Shown one piece after another: positions 35,080-46,226 of a stretch of DNA of 64,000 bases. The position numbers and the translations under genes are program-made. Numbering within the stretch: the first letter of the stretch is position 1; every line of letters starts with the position of its first letter. The stretch comes from Galeopsis tetrahit. Taxonomy: Eukaryota > Streptophyta > Magnoliopsida > Lamiales > Lamiaceae. The stretch spans positions 84,020,472-84,084,471 of the forward strand of contig OY776122.1 in the NCBI GenBank assembly GCA_963675135.1, written 5' to 3'. A model generated the notes under the pieces. That model did not search any database. It saw only the letters and a program-made list of their open reading frames with translations, and was not told the origin of the DNA.

Positions 35080-35096
35080 TTTGCCCCCTGGTCGCC
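35080..35096 (-). other. Tat polypurine tract
   Basis: On the minus strand, GGCGACCAGGGGGCAAA directly precedes the 3' LTR at 35079. Position and composition fit the plus-strand primer of reverse transcription. Confidence 0.8.
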
Positions 35097-35451
35097 TTAC
35101 TTCGTATTCGTAGAATGGTAAGGCGAGCAGTTCGATCGTTTTTTCCGACGGTGAAAATGGTTCTCGACAACACAATCAGTTTTGAGATTTTGATGACGTG
35201 AGATGGAGGCGGTCGCCTCGTTTCCTACGCCGAGCTCGCCTTCCGAGGCACTTTTGATGACGTATGATGTGACTGGTGTCAGGCGCGTGGGCGACGCTCG
35301 AAATTTGAAAAGCGCGCGTGGGGCGCGTGCCGACCTCAAAGGTCGCGCGTGAGGGTCACTCTCCGAATTCGAATTCGGAAATGGCCCCAAATTTTGGGAA
35401 AATTACGGATTTTACCCCGTTTTTTGCAATTAGGTCCCTGCATATGTTTTG

Positions 35452-35461
35452 CCTATAAATA
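35452..35461 (+). promoter_or_regulatory. Candidate TATA box of the antisense gene inside Tat
   Basis: CTATAAATATGAC on the plus strand, about 190 bp upstream of the ATG at 35646. It is followed by a pyrimidine-rich leader. A 5' UTR intron is possible (AACAAG|GTATTT at about 35585 and TTTCTCAAG before the ATG). Promoter function is inferred from motif and position only. Confidence 0.5.
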
Positions 35462-35645
35462 TGACTTTCCTCCTTCTCAAAACACTTTCTCCATTTTGCA
35501 GCTTTGAATTTCTCTCGAGTTTTCTTCCGAGCAACTCCCTCAAGCTTTTCCGGCGACTTTTGGGTGGTTTCCGATCGTTAACAAGGTATTTAAACTCTCA
35601 TTTTCTTCTTTAAAAACTCTATTTTCCCCCATTTCTCAAGAAAAA

Positions 35646-38473
35646 ATGGATTTCGGTGGTGGTTCTGGTGGTGGTTCGCCGCCGTTAGACGGTGGTGCCG
35701 CTAGTTCCGGCAAGGCTGATCGCCTAGCCATGGTTTTGTCGGAGAGGGCGTCTTCGTCGGACTCTAGGATCCTTTCTCCTGACCCCATAAATGCTAGTGT
35801 TCGCAATCTAGGAAAAGTAGTGGTCGTTGACGTTGATGAGGACGATGATTCTGACAGAGATGATGCCGGCAATGATGCCGAGGAGTGTGATTCCGAGGAG
35901 GGCAGTGAGACGGACTCTGATTTGCACGATCAGGGTTTGGATCGGGAGGTGGGCGATCAGATAGAAATCGCCCAAGTCGAGGAGACCTTGACGAGGAGCC
36001 TCCGCGAGGACTATGAAGAAGTTGTTCGGTATGCGGAGAGCATAAAGGACATCTTGAGTGGTCGGGAGAGTTTAGATGGCGATGAGGTCTCGAGGGAGGC
36101 CTATTATAAGTATATCTGCGAAAACCTTCCTCGAGATGTTCCTCGCCCGCATCGAGAAGCTGTCCAAACGATATATGAGGCGAGCAACTATGCAAGCAAA
36201 GTCTCCTCGGCGCAGTTAGAGAACTCTCGAAAAAAGTACCAACTGCCGGCCGATGTGTGCTTTTTCGTTCCTCGCGAGGATGAGAGGGCCGACCAGCCGC
36301 CAGAGGGCATGGTCGCCGTCAACATTGGTATGATGGAGGCAGGGCTTAGGTTTCCCCTGCACCCCAGTATCTCAAATTTTCTACATTTCCTGAATGTTGC
36401 CCCTTCACAAATTTTACCGAACGGTTGGTCGAACCTGATCGGCATTCTTACACTGTTCGGCCTGGTGGCGGCCGAGAATGGATGTCGGAATACGTGGCTT
36501 AGCCCGAAGGAGATTAACTATCTCCTTCAGGCGGCCGAGACCGGAGAGAAAGTAGGCCACGGGTACTACTATGTAAGAGGTCGCGACAACTTTAAACTGG
36601 TCGAAGGGGTTCCCAACAAGATCAGAGATTGGAAAACAAACTGGTGGTGGGTAGCCGGGGACTGGATGAGTTCAGTGAGGCCGGATGGATCTTCTGATCG
36701 CATTCCCATTGAGACCGAATATCAAAGAATTCGTGGTAAGTCTTTTAAATTCTGCTCGTTCTTGTCTATACTGAATAACTCCTCGCTTTTTGTAGGTGAA
36801 ACTGTTCGCAAGAGGACTGCCGGCCACCGTCTCACTCCTCTCTTTCAGTACCACGTTTGCTGTGTTCTCAACCGTCGCTACCTGGAGAGGTCTTGCCGAT
36901 TTCTGAACAGGGAGTGCATGCGTGAGCGAGCAGGTCTCAGAGTACCTCCTCATCACTTCACTCGAGAGTTCCCTCCAGGTAAAATATTTCTTCAAATTTC
37001 TTTTAAATTCACTCTTCGAAGATACTGACTTCTCGCTTCTTTTTCTAGTAGTGGTTCCTCAACGGGTTGTCGCCTATCTTCCTCCTACCGTCGAAGTCGA
37101 GCGTCTAAAAGCGACCAGTATGCTTCGACAAGCACAACTCCTTCGCGAGCGCAAGATCGTCGATGGTGCTGGAAAGAAAAGAAAAGGGGCGGAGAGCTCG
37201 GGGGCTCCACCCAAAAAGGTTGCTAAACCGACCAGGGGGGGGACTTCTCGCCCACCTGCTGCTGAAAGGAGGATCTCGCCGAGGAGATCTCCTCCACCGA
37301 GGGGTAACTCGCCCCCCCCCCAAACCAGTTGCTTCCCCTCCTCCCCGAAGTACTCGGTCGCGAGAGACTGCGACGAGCTCGTCGGCCGGACAGAGGGCTT
37401 CGGGAGATAATACCCTTCTCGGCTGGGAAGCCGCAAGGGTTGCCAAGTAAGTTTTTTCAAAAAAGTTTTTCAGAAATTTTTCAAGTATTTTTCTTCTAAC
37501 TCTTTCCTTATTTTTCAACAGAGTTGCCGACTATCCGGTCGCCCAACCCTTCAGTGAGAACCTTCTCGGCTTCTACCGGTCGCGAGACCCGGTCGATAAG
37601 GAGCCTCTGAACCTGTTCGCCCAGAGGGCGATGAAGCACCTACCCCGCTCGTTGACGACCACAATGATCGAAGAGGTCGACAACCACAATGCCATGGAAA
37701 ATGCGCGCCTGGTCGCCATTGACTTGAGCCGAGCCTCTTATACCATGGAGAAGCTCGCCAGCCAGATTGCTGATGGTCGCAAGCTCAGCGAGGACAGGGC
37801 TGCGAAAGTTGCTCAAATGGCTAAGGCAAAAACCCTTGCTGAGGGGAAACTGCTCGCCTCAGAGGAGAAAGTGGTCGACCTCGAGACCAAGCTGGCCAAT
37901 GCTGAGGAAAATTTGGCCGATTTCGAGGCCCAACTAGAGATGGTTCGAAAAAAGGATCAAGAAGATCTTCAAGAGATCGAACGTCTCCGTGCTCGCCTCA
38001 AGACTGCCGAGGACGAGGTAAGGACCCTTACAAGTAAGTCCGCAGATGATGAGGAAGAGTTGGCCACTCTCCGACAACAGCTGGTCGATGCCATAGATGA
38101 GAGAGATGAGACAACTGAGCTCGCTGGGGGCGTGGCCATGTTATCGGTGGCGCTTACTGCCCACGGGCTCATTTATAAGCTATTGGACGCTCATCCGGAA
38201 GTGGATGTCATTCCGCTCGGCGAGCTTCTGGACGAACTCCTTATGAAGGAGAATCCTCAGCCGGGAACCGAGCTCCCCTTGCTTCCGTTGGTGCAAATGG
38301 GACTCCAGTTCCCTCGACTCTTGGGAGTTCCGGTGGAGTTCGTGAATCCTCCCGAAGACTCCCCACCTCAACAGGGCGAGCAGAGTGCTCCTGCCGAAGT
38401 GGAGGTTGTGAACGAGGAGGGGGTATCCGGTGAGCAAGTTGTTCCTGCCGAGGAGAATGCTCCGGTAGTTTAG
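35646..38473 (+). pseudogene. Spliced antisense gene of the Tat element (Transposase_28-type ORF), one frameshift
   Basis: Four exons on the plus strand, opposite to gag-pol: 35646-36735, 36796-36978, 37049-37446 and 37522-38473, all GT-AG. Intron 1 is exactly 60 nt and open, so its retention keeps frame. The product would be about 870 aa. It has an acidic, Ser-rich N-terminus (about 1-110), then the domain found in plant 'putative gypsy type transposon' proteins (FFVPREDERADQP, GLRFPLHPSISNFL, NWWWVAGDWM; about 195-345). Next come a basic KKRK segment, a Pro/Arg-rich linker and a long Glu/Lys coiled coil in exon 4. One frame change lies in the 10-C run 37312-37321; one base fewer would restore phase through exons 3 and 4. 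Such reverse ORFs are known in Tat elements (Grande-like), but their function is not. Confidence 0.8.
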
Positions 38474-39162
38474 TTTGCTTGTACTTTGTTTTATTTTATT
38501 TTTCTTAGGACTGTTCGGCCATTAAGGCCTTTTTTGTAATCTCAGCCTTCTAAGGCTTTTTAATGAATGGAAGTTTTTGCTTATGATGTGTTCGTTTTTC
38601 CAATTGTTTTATGATAATTTTTTGCAAGTGCTTTTAATAAATACTTATCTTTCATTGGTTTGTTCGACGTTTGTTATTCTGCGAGCATCTTTAAGAAAGA
38701 GTGCTCGTCTTTCCTTTGCGAGCCTCTTTAAGAAAGAGTGCTCGTCTTTCCTTTGCGAGCCTCTTTAAGAAAGAGTGCTCGTCTTTCCTTTGCGAGCCTC
38801 TTTAAGAAAGAGTGCTCGTCTTTCCTTTGTGAGCATCTTTAAGAAAGAGTGCTCGTCTTTCCTTTTGCGAGACTCTAAGAAAGAGTGCTCGTCTTTTCTT
38901 TTGCGAGACTCTAAGAAAGAGTGCTCGTCTTTTAGAGTTAACCATTCGTCGGTTGAACTCTTTGTTTGATAGGTAGTGACCATCTTTGCCACTACCTTGC
39001 GAGCATCTTTAGAAAAGAGTGCTCGTCTTTTGTTTCCTAGATGGCTACGCAGAGCCTTGTTTAAACTTTCAAATTTATCTAACACTTGATGGAAATTTAA
39101 AACTTTGCTTGAATTGAAATGAAGATTAAAAACAAACTATAAATATGAAATAATTTAAAAAC
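38474..39162. other. Tat spacer between convergent antisense gene and pol
   Basis: Holds the probable 3' end of the antisense gene (T-rich sequence after the TAG at 38471-38473) and the hairpin tandem array. Past the pol stop on the minus strand, it would also be the 3' UTR of pol. No other open frame of note. Confidence 0.6.
38681..39031. repeat. Tandem array of 36-37 bp hairpin units
   Basis: Seven consecutive units start at 38681, 38718, 38755, 38792, 38829, 38866 and 38902; an eighth, isolated unit is at 38999-39031. Each reads GCGAGC(A/C)TCTTTAAGAAAG then AGTGCTCGTCTTT. The half GAGCATCTTT is the imperfect inverse of AAAGAGTGCTC, so each unit can fold on itself. Five units are 37 bp, the later ones 36 bp with GCGAGACTC. 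Confidence 0.92.
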
Positions 39163-42100
39163 TTACTGGTAATACTTCTTCAGCTTGACCGCGTTCCACG
39201 GGTACTTGCTTGGCTTGCCCTCGAGATCTTCAAGCTCGTACGATCCGTTTAGGAGTGTGCGCGTTATTCGGTACGGACCCTCCCAAGTCGGGCCAAGTAT
39301 GCCAATGGACTGCTCCGTCGCCCTCCGAAGTACGAGTTGGCCGATAGTGAACTGGCGAGCACGTACTTTGGTGTTGTAGTAGCGTTCTGACCTTTGCTTG
39401 TACACCACATTCTTCTCGTCCGCTGTTAGCCTTCGTTCTTCTAGGAAGTCTAAATCGGAGAGCTGTGCATCGTTATTCAACTGCTCGTCATAATTTGCTA
39501 CTCGAAAAGTTTGAACTTGCCCCTCTGCTGGTATGACAGCTTCGGTTCCGAACGCGAGCGCGAACGGAGTTTCACCAGTCGAATTTCTCGTGGTCGTCCG
39601 ATATGCCCACAGAACCATGTGCAGCTCTTCGGCCCATTTGCCCTTTAATCCATCCAGCTTAGCTTTCAAGGTGTGCTTGATGATTTTGTTGATCGCCTCT
39701 ACCTGACCGTTTGATTGTGGATGGTAGGGTGTTGAAAAAAATTTCTTGATGTTCCATCTTGAGCAGAAATCCATCATGTCTTGACTTGTAAATTGACGTC
39801 CGTTGTCGGTCACTATCGCTCGTGGTAGGCCGAACCTGCAAATTATATTCTTCCAAATGAAGCTTGTCATTTGGCCCGTTGTGATGGTCTTCAATGCCTT
39901 TGCCTCTGTCCATTTGGTGAAGTAATCGACTGCTACGACGACGAAAGTTACCCCCCCAGCAGCTGGTGGGAAAGGTCCGATGATGTCGATCCCCCACTTC
40001 GCGAAAGGCCACGAACTATACACCGAGATGAGCTCGTCTGGTGGTGAGTGAATGGCGGGAGCGAAGGCTTAACATCTCTTGCACGTCTGCGCGTAATGGA
40101 TTGCATCTTTCTTCAGTGTTAGCCAAAAATAGCCTTGTCTTATGATCTTTAGAGCGAGCGCTTGCCCCCCTGTATGATTTCCACACACTCCATCGTGGAT
40201 TTCGTGCATGACGATCTTCGCTTCGTCTTCTCCGAGGCATTTCAACAGAGGCATTGAAAAACCCCGTTTGTACAGCTGGTCGCCCACAATTGAGTACCTT
40301 GCGGACCTGAGTTGCAATCTGGTTGCTTTCACTTTGTCTGCCGGGAGCTCGCCGGTCTTGATGTACTTGATGATCGGCGTTCTCCAGTCCTCGTCGCTGG
40401 TCGCTTCAACCTGCAAAACTTGACCTCTGTTCACCGACGGGGAAGATATCTTGGTGATGGTTGCTTCTGAAAAAATTGCCTCCCCCTCTGAAGTGGCCAG
40501 CCGAGCTAACGCATCTGCTTGCGTATTTTCCTCCCTAGGGATTTGCTCGATGTGGAATTGATCAAATTGCTCGAGTAATCCTTTCACTAGGTCTTGATAC
40601 TTTATCATTTGATCGCCGCGAGCCTCGTATTCGCCAGTGATTTGACATACAACCAGCTGAGAGTCAGAAAAAAATTTCAGTTTTCTAGCGCCCACGGCCA
40701 TAGCCATCTTGATTCCTGCAACCAGAGCCTCGTACTCTGCTTCGTTGTTGGTCGCCCGATATTCGAACTCGATCGCCGAAGCAAACGTCTGTCCGGTTGG
40801 GCTGATGAGGACAACTCCTGCCCCTGCTTTGGTGCTCGTCGACGAGCCATCGACGAACAGTGACCAAAGAAGCTCGATTCCCTCGGCCAATTTCTCTGGG
40901 AAAGTGAGCTCTACGATGAATTCTGCCACCACTTGTCCCTTGATTGCCGTTCTGGGTGCGTAGGTGAGACCAAATTGTCCGATCTCTACTGACCATTTAA
41001 GAAGTCTTTCAGCGGTATCCGGACGATGCAGTGCTCGTCGGAGAGGAAAGGTGGTGAGGACGACCACCTCGTGGTCGAACAGGTATTGCCTTAATTTTCT
41101 AACACTCATCACTAGTGCGTACGCCAATTTTTCCATTGGAGTGTATCTCAACTCCGCATCTCGCAGTGTTTGACTTACGTAGTAGATAGGCAGATGTGTG
41201 CTCCCCTCAGCTCGGACGAGCACTGAACTGATCGCACAGTCAGTGGCCGCCAAGTATAGATATAAAATTTCGCCGGGGACTGGCTTGGATAGGACCTTCG
41301 GATCCGATAAATATTCCTTCAATTTCTCGAAAGCTTTCTCGCACTCGTCGGTCCACTCGAACTTTCCTTTCTTCAGAGCGTCGAAAAAAGGTTTGCACCG
41401 ATCGCCCGTTCGTGCAATAAATCTATTCAGCGATGCAAGGCATCCTGTCAACCTCTGAACTTCTTTCACATTCCTTGGGCTTTGCATATTGATTACTGCT
41501 TGAATATTACTTGGATTCGCCTCGATGCCCCGCTGGCTAACCAAGTGCCCCAGAAATTTTCCTGAGCTAACTCCAAAACTGCATTTCTTTAGATTTAACT
41601 TCATGTTGTACTCTCTTAGGATATCGAATGTCATGGCAAGGTGGTGTAGGTGATCTTCTTTTCGTAAGCTTTTGACAACGATGTCGTCGATATAGACCTC
41701 CACCATCTCACCGATGTGCTTTTCAAACATCTTATTTACCAGTCTTTGGTACGTTGCCCCCGCGTTTTTCAAACCAAAAGGCATTCTTTTCCAGCTATAC
41801 ATATCACGCGCCGTCATGAAGGCCGTATGTCGCTGGTCGTCGGGATGCATTGCAATCTGATGGTACCCCGCGAAGGCATCCATGAAGGTTAAAATCTCGT
41901 GCCCCGCTGTATTATCCACTAGGTGATCAATGTGGGGCATCGGAAAATGATCTTTTGGACAAGCGTCGTTTAAATCTGTGAAGTCTATGCACAATCTCCA
42001 CGACCCGGTCGTTTTCTTGACGAGCACTGGATTTGCCAACCACTCAGGATTAGTTCCAGTTTTCTCTATTAACTTGTTGTCGATCAATTTCTTGATTTCG

Positions 42101-45100
42101 ACTGCCAAAGCCGCACTTTTATCAGGCCCAAATTTTCTTCGCTTTTGGGTGATGGGTCTTTTTGTTGGATCAATATTTAGTCTGTGGCAGGCATGATTCG
42201 TGGGAATTCCCACCATATCTTCGTGCGACCAGGCGAACGCACCGATGTTTTCCTTCAAAAATGCGATCATGTCCGATCGCAGATGTTCTGGTAAATTCGA
42301 ACCTATGAATACTTCGAGTTCGGGATGAGCTTCATTCAATTGGATGGTTTCAAGGTCCTCCGCTGAAGTCGCCCGCTCTTTAGGCTCCTTCCAACGAGGG
42401 TCCTCAATTCCGCATTTTGGCTCAAAACCTAACCTAGGCTCCAAATCTGGGAAGTTTTCTGGAGACTGGTCGCCGGGGATCTGGTCGCCCGGATCTGTCT
42501 GCTCGTCGATTTCCATTGGGGTGTGGTCGTCCACTTCCATGGAGGCGTGCTCGTTCGCCTCCACTTGGTGGTCGTCGGAACGATGACTGCACTCCCCAAC
42601 TTCAATTTTTCTGTACTTGCTAGGAAGACCCTCCAAGTAGTTCATTTGTTCTGTTTGAGTTTGACACATAATATACTTTCCAACCATGGCACTTTCTTTA
42701 GAATGACGTTTTGCAAAACGGACGAGACACTCCCTCGCCCGCGTCTGATCGCCCTTAACGGTTATAGCTCCCGCCGGGGTTGGAAACTTTACACAGTAAT
42801 AAAAAGTTGAAACGGCCGCCTTGAACTCGCTGAAGAAAGGTCGGCCTAGGAACGCATTGTAGGATGATGGCATGTCGATGATCAAGAAGTCGAGCTGCCT
42901 AGCATGGTGCATTTCAGGCTCTTTTGACGATGCCAACTCCAAGGATAATCTGATTTTCCCAAGGGGAAGGTTGCGCGTGTCCCCGAACCCTACGATTATA
43001 TCGTCGCAAGGCTCGATGTAATCTGCATATCCACCAAGAGCATCCAAAGTATGCTTGAAAAGGATGTTGGTGTATGACCCAGTGTCGACCATCATTCGAT
43101 GGACGATGGTTCCCATTATTTTTCCCGTGATGACCAACGCATCATTGTTTGGCTGCACCACGTCGTTTAGGTCGTCGTCCGTGAAACGGATTTGATGAGA
43201 AGGAGGCTTCTCGGCAGTAGGAGCGACGCACACCTGGTGCACATTGTTGAGTGCTCGCTGTTCGCCCTGAGCCCGGCGAACAGACAGAGCGACTCCGGAT
43301 TGAGTCCCCCCCAAAGGTCCCTCTATCACAAGGCAGTCTTGGCCCAGATTGTCGATGTCGCCAAGAGCATTCTTTGGCATGGGAGGAGTTAGCTTGGGAC
43401 GGTTCAATTGTTGGCGCAGGTCGCCGCCGCTGTCGTCGCGACACTTCTTGCCCCTGTTGTCGCCGTTTCCATCTCCGGACTTGATGAATTGGGTGAGCTT
43501 ACCCTCATTGTAAAGTTTGAAGAGATTTCTCACCAAGTCTCGGCACCCATTGGTGTGGTGGCCGACAGAGTTGTGGTAGTTACAAAATTTACTACCATCA
43601 AGATTTGCATCGCTCGTATGCATGGGCTTTGCTTGGGGGAGCAGATTTTTCCCCCTGATTGCGTCGTAGATGCCCCTTGGATCCACGGTGAGGGCCTCCC
43701 TGAACTGGATGATCTCAGGAGCCTCCTCGAACGGCCTGAAGTTCGCTGGGCGAGCACTGCCAGCCTGAGTGGTCGCCTTCTTGGGCTGGGAAGATTCCCC
43801 AGTGTTCGTGTTTTTCTTGGGCCACACTCTTTTGGACGCGTCAGGCTGCTCGTTAGCCTTGGCAGCGTCCATTATCTCCTCCATTTGAATGAAGTTCCCA
43901 GCCCTCGTGCGGAAGTCCGCATAAGAACTGGGGAAAGTAAGATGGATAGATTCCCACAGCTTGGTACCTATCCTGAGACCGGAAACCGCTGAGATCAGCT
44001 TCGTCTCATCGTTCACGGCCTCCCCATCGATCACCAGCCTATCGAAGCGCTCGATGAAGTCTTTGCCTGATTCAGTCAGGGATTGGCGAACGTTCGCCAA
44101 ACGTTGCTTTGAGGCTAGGCGAGCAGCAATAGACCCATAGTAGGTCAGAAAGTGGTGTCCTAGCTCGAGGAAAGAGGTGATAGATCCGGGACTCAAAGTT
44201 GTGTACCATCGATGAGCCCGGTCTCCCAATGTTAGGGAGAAGTTTCTGCATTGTGTTGCGTCCGTTGCCCCGATTGAGGCCATGTAGTTGGAGTACTTGG
44301 ACAAGTGTACTCTGGGGTCGGACATCCCGTCATATGCCGCCATGGAGGGCATTTGGATCTTCCTTTGAATGGGGGCAGTGAGGATTGCAACACTTAGTGG
44401 AGGTGCGGGCAGACTGATCGGCAGTGTGGTCCCTTGCTTCGAGGCGACCACCTCTGCTCGCAGAGCGTCCATCTCTTGTTTCATTAATTTTTGAGTTTCG
44501 AGGAACTGGGCGATTTGCCCCTCCTCGGCAGTTTGAGCTCGTGGGACGACGTTCTCGTCACGTCGACTCCCATGGGAAATGACCGGGCGATCATCATGAT
44601 GTGATCGCCTGGGCGAGTGCCTGTCAGAATGGTGGCTGCGATAACTCTTGGCCGGAGTTCGCGAACCCTTCCCTGGTCCCACTCGATCTAGAGCTGAGAC
44701 CCTGTCGCCCTGCTCTCTTCGATCAGTGCGATGGTGGTGGTCGGCCTTATGTGGTCGGCCATCTACGTTGAAAGGTACTCGGCGAGGAGCCCTTCCGTCA
44801 TTGTCTTTCATTCGGTTAAACACCGAATTTCTTTGTGAATCTCCCGTACGGCTACTGTGGGAGTGCTCGCCGACTTTGTTCTTGCCCTTATCTTGGGGGT
44901 GAACGGGATGTGAGTGATAGGAATGGTTATCCTCGTTCCCCCTGTTCTTGCGGGCCTCGACGAAAGCCCTATCTTTGGCCTTCTCGAGTTCTTCCTTTTC
45001 GTTCTGATTCCTCCTCATAAGGAGGTAGTCCGACAGGTCTTTCAAGTGTTGGGGGTCATTAAGGATATCCCCCATGTTCAAATTCGCAAAAGGATTTGCC

Positions 45101-45165
45101 GGAGCCGGAGGGTGCTCGTTCCCTCCGGATGGCGAGATCCTATCTTGTGGAGTATGCTGAGACAT
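39163..45165 (-). pseudogene. Tat gag-pol polyprotein with one internal stop
   Basis: ATG at 45165; one frame is open to a TAA at 40069-40071 (1,698 codons), then the same frame continues to 39163. Gag core (YDGMSDPRVHLSKY, GDRAHRWYTTL, about 275-340) is followed by protease with the DTG triad (MVDTGSYTNILF, about 690). RT has RLCIDFTDLNDACPKDHFP, MPFGLKNAGATYQR and YIDD at about 1155, and is followed by a degenerate RNase H. A second, archaeal-type RNase H begins FVDGSSTSTKAGAG at about 1433 (EAEYEAL, SDSQLV, TQADALARLA). Integrase has an HHCC finger ending CKRC at 1697; the next codon is TAA. The catalytic acids (WGIDIIGPF, VTDNGRQF, NGQVEAINK) lie beyond that stop. Everything else looks intact. 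Confidence 0.93.
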
Positions 45166-45501
45166 CGTTTAAATAGTGTCTTTTTAGATTACAAAGGATC
45201 TAGAAAACGAAAGATTAAAGTTCTTACGCAGAAGAACGTGCTATTACAACTACTAGTCTTAGTAAAGCAACAACAAAAGAAGCTTGAAAACACAAAAACA
45301 AGGAGATCAAACTCCAAAATATGCTACGAAAAACTGAAAATGTTCAAGAACACGAAGAACAGTAAAGATCGTAGATGATGCTCTAAACGGTAGATATACC
45401 GATTAAAGCTTGAAACAGGGAGTTTGCTAACCGATCGCTCGTTGATCGGACGAAACTTTGATGATTAAACACGTAAAAGGTCCCCTCCTTCTAGCGCCAA
45501 A
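45166..45501 (-). other. Tat leader and primer-binding site
   Basis: Between the 5' LTR and the gag ATG. On the minus strand, TTTGGCGCTAGAAGGAGGGG (45482-45501) immediately follows the LTR and is the candidate primer site. I did not assign the tRNA. Confidence 0.65.
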
Positions 45502-46226
45502 TGTTGTATGCACTAAATTCGGGTTTGACTTGGATGTGGACTGTGCTTAGCACGATACAAACATATAAATTATACGGGGGTTATTACGCGTTTATATGGA
45601 TTAAAGAGATGATTTGTGATGAACTTGATGAAGAACACACAAGAACACAAGATATAGCTTCTTGGAGAAGCTAAAGCTTTAGAAGCTTGGGAGAGTTTAT
45701 TGCTTTGGGATGGGGTGATTGTATCAATTTTCCACTTCTGTTACAAATGAGCCCAAATGGGCATTATATACTGCTTTTCAAGGGCTGCCCGCCCTTTACA
45801 CGTGGAGCCTCCAGATTGGACCTTCATTCTGCCCGAAAAGGTGATTTGATGGCGCATTTAATGCTAAACCGCCTTAGGTGCTCGTCCTCGCCGAGATACC
45901 GAGGAGCTGGGCCATGGTGGTCGCCGGAGGGCCTTCGAGGAGAGTGGTCGCCACGCTCCATGCTGTCTCCCAAGACTTCAATACTTAAACTTCTGTTAAC
46001 TAAGAATAACCACGTGCTCGCCACACATTTGGGCGAGCAGCTAACTAAGACAGTGCTCGCCAACATCTTTGGACGAGCACTTAAATATATTAAATACATT
46101 AAACCTATTACATTTTCTTGGTCTTGTTGACTAGTCGTCGCACGACTTTGTTGACTGGTCCTCGCCATGTAAGATAGTGACTAGGATTGACTTGTCAAAG
46201 ATTGACCTCTTTGACTAGGCATAACA
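45502..46226 (-). repeat. Tat 5' LTR (right copy)
   Basis: 725 bp, same length as 34355-35079. The only difference found is A at 45899 against G at 34752. Followed by the CATAC target copy at 46227-46231. Same TATA and stem-loops as the other LTR. Confidence 0.95.

Larger units (their letters stand above)
34355..46226 (-). mobile_element. Ty3/gypsy LTR retrotransposon, Tat lineage with antisense gene
   Basis: 11,872 bp, minus-strand orientation, with a perfect target duplication CATAC (34350-34354 and 46227-46231). LTRs 45502-46226 (5') and 34355-35079 (3') are each 725 bp and differ at one base I can find (34752 G, 45899 A). Order on the minus strand: LTR, primer site, gag, protease, RT, RNase H, second (archaeal-type) RNase H, integrase, hairpin array, reverse-oriented gene, polypurine tract, LTR. 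The dual RNase H and the extra antisense ORF identify the Tat group (relatives of Grande, Retand and Ogre). Confidence 0.95.

Noticed and set aside
43408..43992. 194-codon plus-strand frame opposite Tat gag
   Set aside because: Antisense to a continuous gag frame, no domain, no splice-compatible neighbours. The real antisense gene lies at 35646-38473.
39168..46226. Calling the Tat element Ogre or Retand specifically
   Set aside because: Dual RNase H and an antisense ORF fix the Tat group, but the sublineage needs an RT tree.
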